Source of the DNA: Candidatus Woesearchaeota archaeon
GTDB taxonomy: Archaea; Nanobdellota; Nanobdellia; Woesearchaeales; GW2011-AR9
Assembly: GCA_018655525.1 (NCBI GenBank)
Contig: JABIJM010000020.1
Span: forward strand, 1 to 64,000
Direction of reading: 5' to 3'
DNA length: 64,000 bases
Within the stretch, counting starts at the first letter, position 1; each line of letters opens with the position of its first letter. The notes under the pieces are model-generated. The model had not been told where the DNA came from and did not search any database. It saw only the letters and a list, made by a program, of their open reading frames with translations. A program made the translations under genes and the position numbers. Shown here in pieces: positions 56,448-64,000 of this stretch.

Positions 56448-57500
56448 ATGGTGATTAAAGAGGTTCCGGTGGGCACACTGCGTATTAAGGCACATGACCT
56501 TCGTGTGTATGAAAAAACGCAGAAGTCGTGGAAACTCTCTTCTAATAAATTATCTAATGCTTTACAGACGATACATCTCTTTGATGGGCATAAGGAATTT
56601 GATACATTAATTGATCAAAAGAATCCTAGATTCATGAAAGGTATGTTGTTACCTAATGGAAAAACTTCCGGTGCTCGTGTGAATATTCTCCCGAATGGTG
56701 AAACGTTAGAGAAAGCATATTCTTTATTTGCACCGAATTTAAAAATACACGATCAAGATTCACACGACCATTGGGATGTCCTTTACAAGAATGCTGGAGG
56801 TACATTTTCATATGTGTACACTTTAGAAAAACGGGCAGCTCATCGGAAACAGAAGTATAAGAAAGTTGAGAGGTTTGATAAAGTCCATATGAAACTTTTA
56901 ACAAACGTAAAAAGTGCGTTACGGAACAAATCAGATACAATGGCGGTTCCAATGTATACATTATTAACCACACATATGCGTATTGGAAATGAAACTTATT
57001 ACAAAACACATAATCATAAAGGTCTTACAACTTTAAAGAAGGAAGATATTTCTGTGAAAGGTAAGAATGTCATGTTTAATTATGTTGGAAAAGATGGTGT
57101 CCCGATTCAAATTAATAAGAGGTTTGGAGATGATTATGTTAAAAGATTGAAAGGTGCTTTGAAGGCTACGAAGAAAGGAGAGTTTGTTTTTAGAAATAAA
57201 AGAACAGGACATCCTTTAGGGGATGTTTATTTTAGAAAAGCATTCAAACGATATTGCGGTCAAGAATTCTATCCACATATTGTGAGATCACATTTTGCAA
57301 CATCGCAAGTTAAAAGTTTCTTAAGTGCAAATAGAAAGCCTGCAAAGAGTGTGATGAAAGAGTTTTTATTTTCTGTTGCTAATGAACTCGGACATAAAAA
57401 GTTTAGTAAGAAGAATCAAGCATGGGAAGATTCATATGCTGTGACGTTGAATTCTTATGTTCATCCTGAGTATATTAAGAAAGTTCGTAAGTTTCTGTGA
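56448..57500 (+). CDS. DNA topoisomerase IB-like (bacterial/viral type)
   Basis: HMRIGNETYYKTHNHKGLTTLKKEDISVKGKNVMFNYVGKDGV; C-terminal HPEYIKKVRKFL near a candidate catalytic Tyr. Confidence 0.8.
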   Translation: MVIKEVPVGTLRIKAHDLRVYEKTQKSWKLSSNKLSNALQTIHLFDGHKEFDTLIDQKNPRFMKGMLLPNGKTSGARVNILPNGETLEKAYSLFAPNLKIHDQDSHDHWDVLYKNAGGTFSYVYTLEKRAAHRKQKYKKVERFDKVHMKLLTNVKSALRNKSDTMAVPMYTLLTTHMRIGNETYYKTHNHKGLTTLKKEDISVKGKNVMFNYVGKDGVPIQINKRFGDDYVKRLKGALKATKKGEFVFRNKRTGHPLGDVYFRKAFKRYCGQEFYPHIVRSHFATSQVKSFLSANRKPAKSVMKEFLFSVANELGHKKFSKKNQAWEDSYAVTLNSYVHPEYIKKVRKFL

Positions 57501-57502
57501 AT

Positions 57503-57847
57503 TTATTCTAAACACCAAAAACCACGTTGATATCTTCTAAGCGTAAAATCTTCTACATTTAAAGAAAGGTCATTTGTTCCACAAAGAAGATATATTGAAG
57601 CGTTAGGATTGTATCCACGATAAGCCTGAAATTGTTTTGTTAAAAATTTTCCCATGAGACCATGATGTGACTTTACTTCAATAAGAGCTTGCTCTCGTTC
57701 AAAGCCTTCAAGAAGAATATCTATTTCACCTTTAGGAAAATAAATACCAGTTTTTGTTTTTTTGACAGGAAAACCAATTTGTTCTTTAAAATAATCTAAA
57801 TTATCACAAAATATTCCCACAACCCTATCATGATACAATGCTTTCAT
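57503..57847 (-). CDS. Small PD-(D/E)XK-like nuclease
   Basis: KGEIDILLEGFEREQALIEVKSHHG: E..D...ExK pattern. Confidence 0.55.
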   Translation of the reverse strand: MKALYHDRVVGIFCDNLDYFKEQIGFPVKKTKTGIYFPKGEIDILLEGFEREQALIEVKSHHGLMGKFLTKQFQAYRGYNPNASIYLLCGTNDLSLNVEDFTLRRYQRGFWCLE

Positions 57848-57855
57848 ACAATCAC

Positions 57856-59982
57856 CTAACTATTCACGATCCTGAGGATCTCATCACCATACAATTGGAT
57901 CTTTCTCGGACCTAATCCAAAGATGTTGTGTAATTCATTTTTGTTAATGGGTAAGTCTGAAGATAGTTGTTCTATGGATTTGTCGTTGAGAACCATGTAT
58001 GCCGGTACTTCTTTGATTTGAGACATTTCCCTTCGCCATTCTCGTAAGGCTGCATAAATCTGTGTTTCGTTTTTTGTTTTTGAAGTAAATTTGTTGAGTT
58101 TTGCAATAGGATTTACGAATTCCTCTCCTCCTAAGAATTTACGGCTTTCTTTATCTATGAAAGGTGTTAAGGATTTTCCTGTGTATGAAATGTAAAGTTG
58201 TTGTTTTGCTCTTGTGACTGCAACGTAGAATAATCTTCTCTCTTCATCCATTTTGTCGTACTTTTGAAGGTTTAAAGATTCAATTACAGGATGATCTGAA
58301 ACTTTACAAGGGAAGTACATGGAATTACTTCCTAGGACAAAGACAAGTTCTGCTTCCAATCCCTTGATTGCATGAATGGTTGCAAGGGTGATATATCCTT
58401 GCTTAACTTCAGCTGCTTTGGTTTCATCTGTTTTTAGAATATGAGGAATCTTTTTTTCATGTAATTTTTTGGAAAGGTCAGCAAGTTGTTTGTTGGTTCT
58501 TGCAAGTACAAAAATTTCATTATTTGGAAATTTTGATTGTGCTATTTCTCTTGCAACAAAATTGTATTCTTCATCCATTCGTGAGAAGTTGAAAAGTTTT
58601 GCTTCTGGTGTCGTGAAACTACTTGAAGGAATTCCTGCTTCTTGATCTGCGATGTTCATCTTTTTCACAACTTTGTTTGCTAAGCCTACAATGTTTGGAT
58701 GAGATCTATAATTCTGTTTTAAGACAATTGTTGTTGAATCTGGATCTTCATTGAAATCTAAGATGTAATTAATTCTACTACCTCTCCATCCAAAGATTGC
58801 TTGACGCGGATCTCCAACTGCAAAGATGTTTGGAGGATTGAGTAGTTTAAGAAGAGCTATTTGTATTGCATTAACATCTTGATACTCATCTACAAGAATG
58901 TGATCAAATTTTGGGATGAGGTTAGGGAAATTTTCAAAGATTGTGATTGCATCTTTCACTTGATCAGAATAATCACGAAGATGTTGTTCTTTCATGATTG
59001 TCAGAATGTTCTGACATGTATCGTGAAGTATTTTAGCATTGTTTTTTTCTTTGTATTGTGACATCTCTTTATAGAATGGATTTATTTCTTGTCGTTCTGT
59101 TTTATAATGATCAATGACATGGAAGCAATCATTTACAAAAGAGAATAGAAGTCGGTCTTGAGATTTAATTTTTCTTTGACCTGTTGTGAAGTAAATATCT
59201 GCAACACCTGAAAAACTTAAGCCAATTTGTTTAAGCGCTTGTGTGACTAATTTAATCCTATCTGAATATTTGATAATTTTACTTCTTTCTTTATAGATTA
59301 AATTCCAGTTTTGTTGAATAATTTTTTCTGCAAATGAATTAAATGTATGGATATTTACATTATGTACTTGAAGTTGTGCAAGACGTTCTTCCATCTCTAT
59401 TTTTGCTTTCTTTGTGAAGGTGATCGCAAGAACTTTTTCTGGTTTTGTGGATTTAAATTTACAGAGAAATTCAATTCTTTTGGTGAGGACAGTTGTTTTT
59501 CCAGATCCTGCACCTGCAACACATAATAATTTTTTTGATTCTGAGATGATAGCTTTTGATTGTTCCGGATTAAATTGTTTGATGAAAAAGGATAATGAAT
59601 TAATAATTTGATTTTCTTGATCTGAAACAGGTTCAGAATTAAATTCTAACTTGACTTCTTCTTTTTTGGTGAAACCTTTTGGATCTTTCAGTTCTTGTCT
59701 TCCTTTGTCAGAAATGTCAAGAACTTTAATCCATCTGTTTGTAGGAAGTTCTCTGTAAATGAGAAATCCCTGTTCTAATAAAGATTTTATTAACATTGCA
59801 AGTTGATCTTTTGTTTGATCAGAAAATAATCCAAAGTTTGTTGTCTTTTGAAGGTTTGACTTTTTGACTCTTGGATTAGATTCATTTCCTTGAAGAACTT
59901 GTATGAGAAGGTTCATTCCCATATTGAAAGGGAGATTTCTGATTGTTTCTAAGACTTTGAGATAAATTGACACCACCACCAT
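57856..59982 (-). CDS. UvrD/PcrA-like SF1 DNA helicase
   Basis: AGAGSGKTTVLTKRIEFL...VDEYQDVNAIQ...GDPRQAIFGWRGS...QNYRSHPNI...TIHAIKGLEAELVFV...VAVTRAKQQLYIS; start chosen at 59982. Confidence 0.93.
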   Translation of the reverse strand: MVVVSIYLKVLETIRNLPFNMGMNLLIQVLQGNESNPRVKKSNLQKTTNFGLFSDQTKDQLAMLIKSLLEQGFLIYRELPTNRWIKVLDISDKGRQELKDPKGFTKKEEVKLEFNSEPVSDQENQIINSLSFFIKQFNPEQSKAIISESKKLLCVAGAGSGKTTVLTKRIEFLCKFKSTKPEKVLAITFTKKAKIEMEERLAQLQVHNVNIHTFNSFAEKIIQQNWNLIYKERSKIIKYSDRIKLVTQALKQIGLSFSGVADIYFTTGQRKIKSQDRLLFSFVNDCFHVIDHYKTERQEINPFYKEMSQYKEKNNAKILHDTCQNILTIMKEQHLRDYSDQVKDAITIFENFPNLIPKFDHILVDEYQDVNAIQIALLKLLNPPNIFAVGDPRQAIFGWRGSRINYILDFNEDPDSTTIVLKQNYRSHPNIVGLANKVVKKMNIADQEAGIPSSSFTTPEAKLFNFSRMDEEYNFVAREIAQSKFPNNEIFVLARTNKQLADLSKKLHEKKIPHILKTDETKAAEVKQGYITLATIHAIKGLEAELVFVLGSNSMYFPCKVSDHPVIESLNLQKYDKMDEERRLFYVAVTRAKQQLYISYTGKSLTPFIDKESRKFLGGEEFVNPIAKLNKFTSKTKNETQIYAALREWRREMSQIKEVPAYMVLNDKSIEQLSSDLPINKNELHNIFGLGPRKIQLYGDEILRIVNS

Positions 59983-59991
59983 AAAAAAGAA

Positions 59992-60107
59992 CCTAGTTGG
60001 GTTGCTTGTATATTGGGTATTCCTCACCGGCCGTGTGCAAACTTAGTTGCTGGTCGTTAAAGACAATGTGGTCACAGGGACCTAAGCTATACCAACTAGG
60101 CAGTTTT
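59992..60107 (+). ncRNA. Candidate structured RNA enclosed by a 9-bp perfect helix and followed by poly-T
   Basis: CCTAGTTGG...CCAACTAGG then cagTTTTTT; inner hairpin CGGCC-gtgt-GCAAAC-tta-GTTGC-t-GGTCG. Confidence 0.45.
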
Positions 60108-60221
60108 TTGAGAATTAAAGGGTTTATAAGTTTTTTGGAGAGTTATCGTGGTTTACGAATATTTCATTGAAGTCATTATAACACAACAATACTTATTAAT
60201 GGGTCGTTCATCGTTTCTTTC

Positions 60222-60506
60222 ATGAGTTTATATGTAAGCATTGTAAAAAAAGCAATTGTTATGGGAGGGCTTATTGCCATCCTAAGTGGTTGTGATTCTG
60301 AAAGTGTCAGTGGTTGTTATCAAGGTTCCGGTGAGTGTCAGCCTGTAACAGAAAAGAATGTTTGTCACACACAGGAATTAAGTGATTGTCTTGATAATCA
60401 TGTTAAAAGTTGTGGAAGTGATTCTGAGTGTATTTCTCTTTGTAAGAAGAAATGTAGTGAATATATCCTCCCTGGCTGTGAGTTAACACCTTACGGTGTT
60501 CAATAA
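60222..60506 (+). CDS. Cys-rich predicted lipoprotein
   Basis: LIAILSGCDSESVSGC lipobox; many Cys in the mature part. Confidence 0.6.
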   Translation: MSLYVSIVKKAIVMGGLIAILSGCDSESVSGCYQGSGECQPVTEKNVCHTQELSDCLDNHVKSCGSDSECISLCKKKCSEYILPGCELTPYGVQ

Positions 60507-60513
60507 AGAATAA

Positions 60514-61038
60514 TTAAAGTTGGAACTTTCTCTTCTTCTTGTATCGGTGATTACCTTCAATCAATGTATATGAAGTAAATTCAAGATGAGATTTTACTTT
60601 AGGTGTTTGAACGTAAGCAACTTCAACTAATAATTTTCGGTTATGTGGGATTCTCTCCTCAGCATCAAGAATACCTTCTAACAGATTAGCTTCAGGACTT
60701 CCCGGATTAATGAAATTAGCTTTTATTGTCTCCTCGTGATTTATTAAATATCCTCCATTACGACGACTATAAGAAAGAACTCTGTTTGGAAATTTGCTGT
60801 TAGAATCTGCGATGTATTCAGCACATAAGAGTGAATTAAGAATTCTTTTATCACGAATAGATTCTTGTTGAAACATTTTACGAGCCTGTGTTGGACTACA
60901 CCAACGTTCACCGTTGTAATCATCATCGTGAGATTTATTATTATCTTGATTTATTGATCTTAAACCCTGACTAAGAGAAGTATTATGGCGAGCTGGGTTA
61001 CGTTCATTTAATTTCATTATTGTTGCTAAATCTTCCAT
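60514..61038 (-). CDS. Hypothetical protein
   Basis: 174-aa ORF. Confidence 0.55.
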   Translation of the reverse strand: MEDLATIMKLNERNPARHNTSLSQGLRSINQDNNKSHDDDYNGERWCSPTQARKMFQQESIRDKRILNSLLCAEYIADSNSKFPNRVLSYSRRNGGYLINHEETIKANFINPGSPEANLLEGILDAEERIPHNRKLLVEVAYVQTPKVKSHLEFTSYTLIEGNHRYKKKRKFQL

Positions 61039-61104
61039 TTTTTAATACTTATAATAAAACCACTATTGGGATTAAAAATAGAAGGTTTCTTTATAATATA
61101 TTTT

Positions 61105-61180
61105 CATATATATCTTAAGAATTTGGGTGTAGGTGAGATAGTTGGGAAAATATGAATCACTTATTCTTAAGATATATATG
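61105..61180. repeat. 18-bp perfect inverted repeat with 40-nt loop
   Basis: CATATATATCTTAAGAAT ... ATTCTTAAGATATATATG. Confidence 0.9.
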
Positions 61181-61221
61181 TGATAAGTTTATTAAAAAAA
61201 GTTCTATTTTTAATCACAACA

Positions 61222-61458
61222 ATGTATAAGGTAATTGATATTAAAGTTCAAACAAAAGGAAGTTATATTAGTCCAGACGTAGATAGAAAGAGTAATAATT
61301 ATAAAAATGATTTACTGTTAGACGATTCCTTATCTTGTTTCCCAAACTTGAGGGAAATAATAGACAAACATGATTATAGTTTACGTATTCTCTGTGATAT
61401 TGCAGATGAATTTCCTAGACTATTTCCGGAGTTAGTTGAAATGTTATATCACCGATGA
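61222..61458 (+). CDS. Hypothetical protein
   Basis: Start chosen at MYKVIDIK; the ORF-track start at 61180 lies in the inverted repeat. Confidence 0.45.
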   Translation: MYKVIDIKVQTKGSYISPDVDRKSNNYKNDLLLDDSLSCFPNLREIIDKHDYSLRILCDIADEFPRLFPELVEMLYHR

Positions 61459-61536
61459 TTTCTTAGAACGTGTGAAGAAAATATATTTTATTATCAATCA
61501 ACTTCTAACTCAAATTTAAGTATCATAGAAAAGAAG

Positions 61537-61677
61537 CGCCCCCGCCGGGATTTGAACCCGAGTCACTGCCTGTCTTCGTGAGAAGGCCTCAGAAATCTGA
61601 GATTTCTCGCGCGAAAGGGCAGTATGATAGTTTATCCCTGATTCCAGAAAAATCAGTCCGGACTACACTACAGGGGC
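61537..61677 (-). tRNA. tRNA-Glu(TTC) with two apparent introns (D-loop and 37/38)
   Basis: Acceptor GCCCCTG/CGGGGGC; D-loop insertion with CTGATT-TTTCTGG-AATCAG hairpin; anticodon stem CTGCC/GGCAG, loop CTTTCG|intron|A; intron hairpin AGAAATC-TCA-GATTTCT; T arm TCGGG-TTCAAAT-CCCGG. Confidence 0.78.
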
Positions 61678-61821
61678 GTATTTATGCTCAAACAAGTCCC
61701 CTTTAAAAAGATTTCTGAAGATACACCTATTTTTCCTTTCGTAAACTGCAGTCACTAGCGTTCGGGAGTTTACTCAGTTCCTTTCGTAAACCTTATAAAC
61801 ATACTTAGCCCCCACTTAAAT

Positions 61822-62175
61822 ATGAGTGAAAGGGTGGTTTTAGGACTTATTGAAAATATTGTTCTTCTAAATAATAATCAAGAAGAAAAGGTTACAGCTA
61901 GGATTGATACAGGTGCAACAACGTCTTCTATTGATCTGAATTTAGCTGAAAAATTAGGTCTTAAAGTTTCAGATAAGGAAAAAATTGTGAAATCTGCTTC
62001 TGGTATTGAAAAGAGACACATGGTTTTTGCACGGGTAAAAATAAAAGATTTAATGATTGAAGATTATTTTACATTAGCTGACAGACACCATATGACATAT
62101 TCTGTTTTGATTGGTCAAAATATTTTAAAACAAGGTGAATTTATTGTAGATCCTTTAAAGGAGGAAAATCAATGA
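61822..62175 (+). CDS. Retropepsin-like aspartic protease (RimK-associated ATP-dependent zinc protease family)
   Basis: VTARIDTGATTSSIDLNLAEKLGL DTG motif; stop overlaps the RimK start. Confidence 0.85.
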   Translation: MSERVVLGLIENIVLLNNNQEEKVTARIDTGATTSSIDLNLAEKLGLKVSDKEKIVKSASGIEKRHMVFARVKIKDLMIEDYFTLADRHHMTYSVLIGQNILKQGEFIVDPLKEENQ

Positions 62176-63266
62176 AGGCTGCGTTAATATCTTTAGGAAG
62201 TAAAAGTTCTATGATGGCAGCGGATGCGATGAAGAAGTATTTTGATGAAGTTGATATGATTCAACTTCGTGATATTGAAGTGAGTTTAGGAAAAGAAAGT
62301 GATATTCTTTATCAAGGTGAACCAATGAAACAATATGATTGTGTGTTCTTGAAAGGGTCATTCAGATATGCACATATTTTACGTTCTATTGCATCAATGT
62401 TAGAAGGGAAGGTTGCATACATGCCAATTCCAGCTGATGCGTTTAGTACGGTTCATAATAAATTATTAACACATCTCATTATGCAACAACATAATATTCC
62501 GATGCCGAGAACGTATGTTTCTTCTACGGTAGAAGCTGCAAAGGAATTGTTGAATCGTGTGAGTTATCCAATTGTGATGAAATTTCCGGAAGGAACACAA
62601 GGGAAAGGAGTAATGTTTGCAGATTCTGTAAGTTCTGCTGTTTCGTTATTGGATGCATTAGTAGCATTAAATCAACCTGTAATTATTCAGGAATATGTTG
62701 AAACAGGTGGAACAGATATCCGTGCAATTGTTGTTGGTGATAAAGTTGTAGCATCTTACAAAAGAAGATCACAGAAAGAAGATAAGCGATCAAACATCCA
62801 TGCAGGTGGTTCAGGTGAACCAGTTCAATTAAGTTGGCAGGCTGCAAAAGTTGCAGTACAAACAGCAAAGGCATTAGGTGTGGACATGTGTGGTGTGGAT
62901 ATTTTGGAGAGTCCTTTAGGTCCTGTTGTGATAGAAGCTAATTTATCTCCTGGTTTACAAGGTATAAGTCAAATTTCTACAATAGACATTCCAGACGCTA
63001 TGGCACGATTCATGTATGATCAAACGAAAAAAATAGTTGATAAGTCAAGGAATGTTGGTGCGGCTGCAGTATTACGTGATATTTCTTTAGATCAACCTAA
63101 GAAAAAAGAAGGTAACGGTCATGCTATTATTTCTCCTTTGAAATTACGTGGAGATAGAATCATCTTACCTGAGTTTGTAAATAAAATGGCGAAATTTTCT
63201 GAATCTAAAGAATATTCAATTAAAGCTTCTAAAGGCAGTGTTATCATTGAAGAATTTGATATGTGA
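62172..63266 (+). CDS. RimK-like ATP-grasp ligase
   Basis: YPIVMKFPEGTQGKGVMFADS...VIIQEYVETGGTDIRAIVVGDKVVASYKRRS...GVDILESPLGPVVIEANLSPGLQGI. Confidence 0.93.
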   Translation: MKAALISLGSKSSMMAADAMKKYFDEVDMIQLRDIEVSLGKESDILYQGEPMKQYDCVFLKGSFRYAHILRSIASMLEGKVAYMPIPADAFSTVHNKLLTHLIMQQHNIPMPRTYVSSTVEAAKELLNRVSYPIVMKFPEGTQGKGVMFADSVSSAVSLLDALVALNQPVIIQEYVETGGTDIRAIVVGDKVVASYKRRSQKEDKRSNIHAGGSGEPVQLSWQAAKVAVQTAKALGVDMCGVDILESPLGPVVIEANLSPGLQGISQISTIDIPDAMARFMYDQTKKIVDKSRNVGAAAVLRDISLDQPKKKEGNGHAIISPLKLRGDRIILPEFVNKMAKFSESKEYSIKASKGSVIIEEFDM

Positions 63267-63268
63267 AA

Positions 63269-63565
63269 TTATTTCTTAGATTCTTTTTTAGCTGGTTTCT
63301 TAACTGCTTTTCTTTTAACAGATTCTACAATTACTTCTTCAATTTGTTCAGGATCTTTCCGTGGTTTGAATCCTAGAAGATAAATAATTGGAAGAAGTCC
63401 TGCTGTGTTTAATAAGAACATAACTACAAACCATCCTTTCTGATTGTGCTTACCAGCATGCCATAATGCAATGCCTTTCCAGATCATAGTCCATGCAATT
63501 AATGCAATTAATGTTAATGTAACATATCCCGGAGATTGATATATTTGATTTAAGTACCATACCAT
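63269..63565 (-). CDS. DUF5652-like small membrane protein
   Basis: AWTMIWKGIALWHAGKHNQKGWFVVMFLLNTAGLLPIIYLLGF. Confidence 0.7.
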   Translation of the reverse strand: MVWYLNQIYQSPGYVTLTLIALIAWTMIWKGIALWHAGKHNQKGWFVVMFLLNTAGLLPIIYLLGFKPRKDPEQIEEVIVESVKRKAVKKPAKKESKK

Positions 63566-63663
63566 GTTGTATTTTTTAGGTTGAAGTGTATATAAAGATT
63601 GTTGTGTTTAAGTAAACTTTTATAAACAAAAACATCCTCCTATTGTCTATAAAGAGGTACTAG

Positions 63664-64000
63664 ATGAAGTTCTTAGATTGGTTCACAGGAAAGAAGAAGG
63701 TTGAAGGGAATGTTTCTGTACAGAAAGTACATCCCGAAAGTAAGATCCCTCCTCATGCAAAAGTTATGAATAATCAAGTTAAACCTGTTTCTCAACCAAA
63801 TCCTAAAACCGTGAATCAAAAGATTACAGCTCCTCTTGCAAAAATCACCGAATTTACTGGCGCAACTGGAAAGAAGAAGATTGGGTATTGGGTGATTGTG
63901 TTTATTCTTATCAACTCAATTTTAGGTTCGTCATTATTTTATCTTCCATCTCAAGGTGTGCTTAGTTCAGGTGCTGCGTCAATTATTGCATGGATTGTTT
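63664..64000 (+). CDS. Amino-acid permease-like (APC superfamily) protein, N-terminus, truncated by window edge
   Basis: MKFLDWFTGKKKVEG...GKKKIGYWVIVFILINSILGSSLFYLPSQGVLSSGAASIIAWIV. Confidence 0.55.
   Translation, partial: MKFLDWFTGKKKVEGNVSVQKVHPESKIPPHAKVMNNQVKPVSQPNPKTVNQKITAPLAKITEFTGATGKKKIGYWVIVFILINSILGSSLFYLPSQGVLSSGAASIIAWIV

Noticed and set aside
57856-60027. UvrD-like ORF start at 60027
   Set aside because: The first ~15 codons overlap the structured RNA; MVVVSIYLKVLE at 59982 is more plausible.
59992-60107. tRNA or 5S rRNA interpretation of the structured element
   Set aside because: No T-arm (GTTCRA) or 5S core motifs on either strand.

Overview
This 64 kb window is an AT-rich, gene-dense segment of an archaeal chromosome. 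The content fits a DPANN-type lineage (inference). Archaeal markers are class I LysRS, archaeal-type AsnRS, SRP54, Lsm, L37e, TruD, a Dph2-like pair and CarS-like CDP-archaeol synthase. TATA boxes sit about 25-30 bp upstream of many ATGs, suggesting leaderless mRNAs. There is no rRNA, CRISPR array or obvious prophage. Strongest observations: (1) a three-copy structured RNA family at about 9.2, 12.6 and 15.1 kb, with an invariant GGCAC / TCAATTGG internal-loop core flanked by helices that differ in sequence but keep pairing. I do not recognise it. (2) All six tRNA genes appear interrupted. Two or three carry an extra D-loop insertion, and tRNA-Leu appears to be split on the 5' side of the anticodon loop. 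(3) Two LAGLIDADG ORFs lie next to tRNA genes and share a conserved ~37-nt promoter-proximal leader; one reads through the tRNA 5' exon and stops inside the intron. (4) A cluster at 22.4-26.7 kb encodes a vWA-OmpA-like lipoprotein, a Tat-signal M23 peptidase and a lysozyme-like protein, i.e. peptidoglycan-directed functions in an archaeon. (5) Two class II RNRs, an ATP:cob(I)alamin adenosyltransferase and NrdR occur here, with tandem NrdR-box-like sites 31 bp apart upstream of nrdR. (6) Other notable items are a Dph2 encoded by two overlapping ORFs, a bacterial/viral-like topoisomerase IB, an RsuA/RluB-type pseudouridine synthase, a fused MnmH, an H1-like lysine-rich protein and many lipobox proteins. 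All calls come from reading the sequence; no database search was run.
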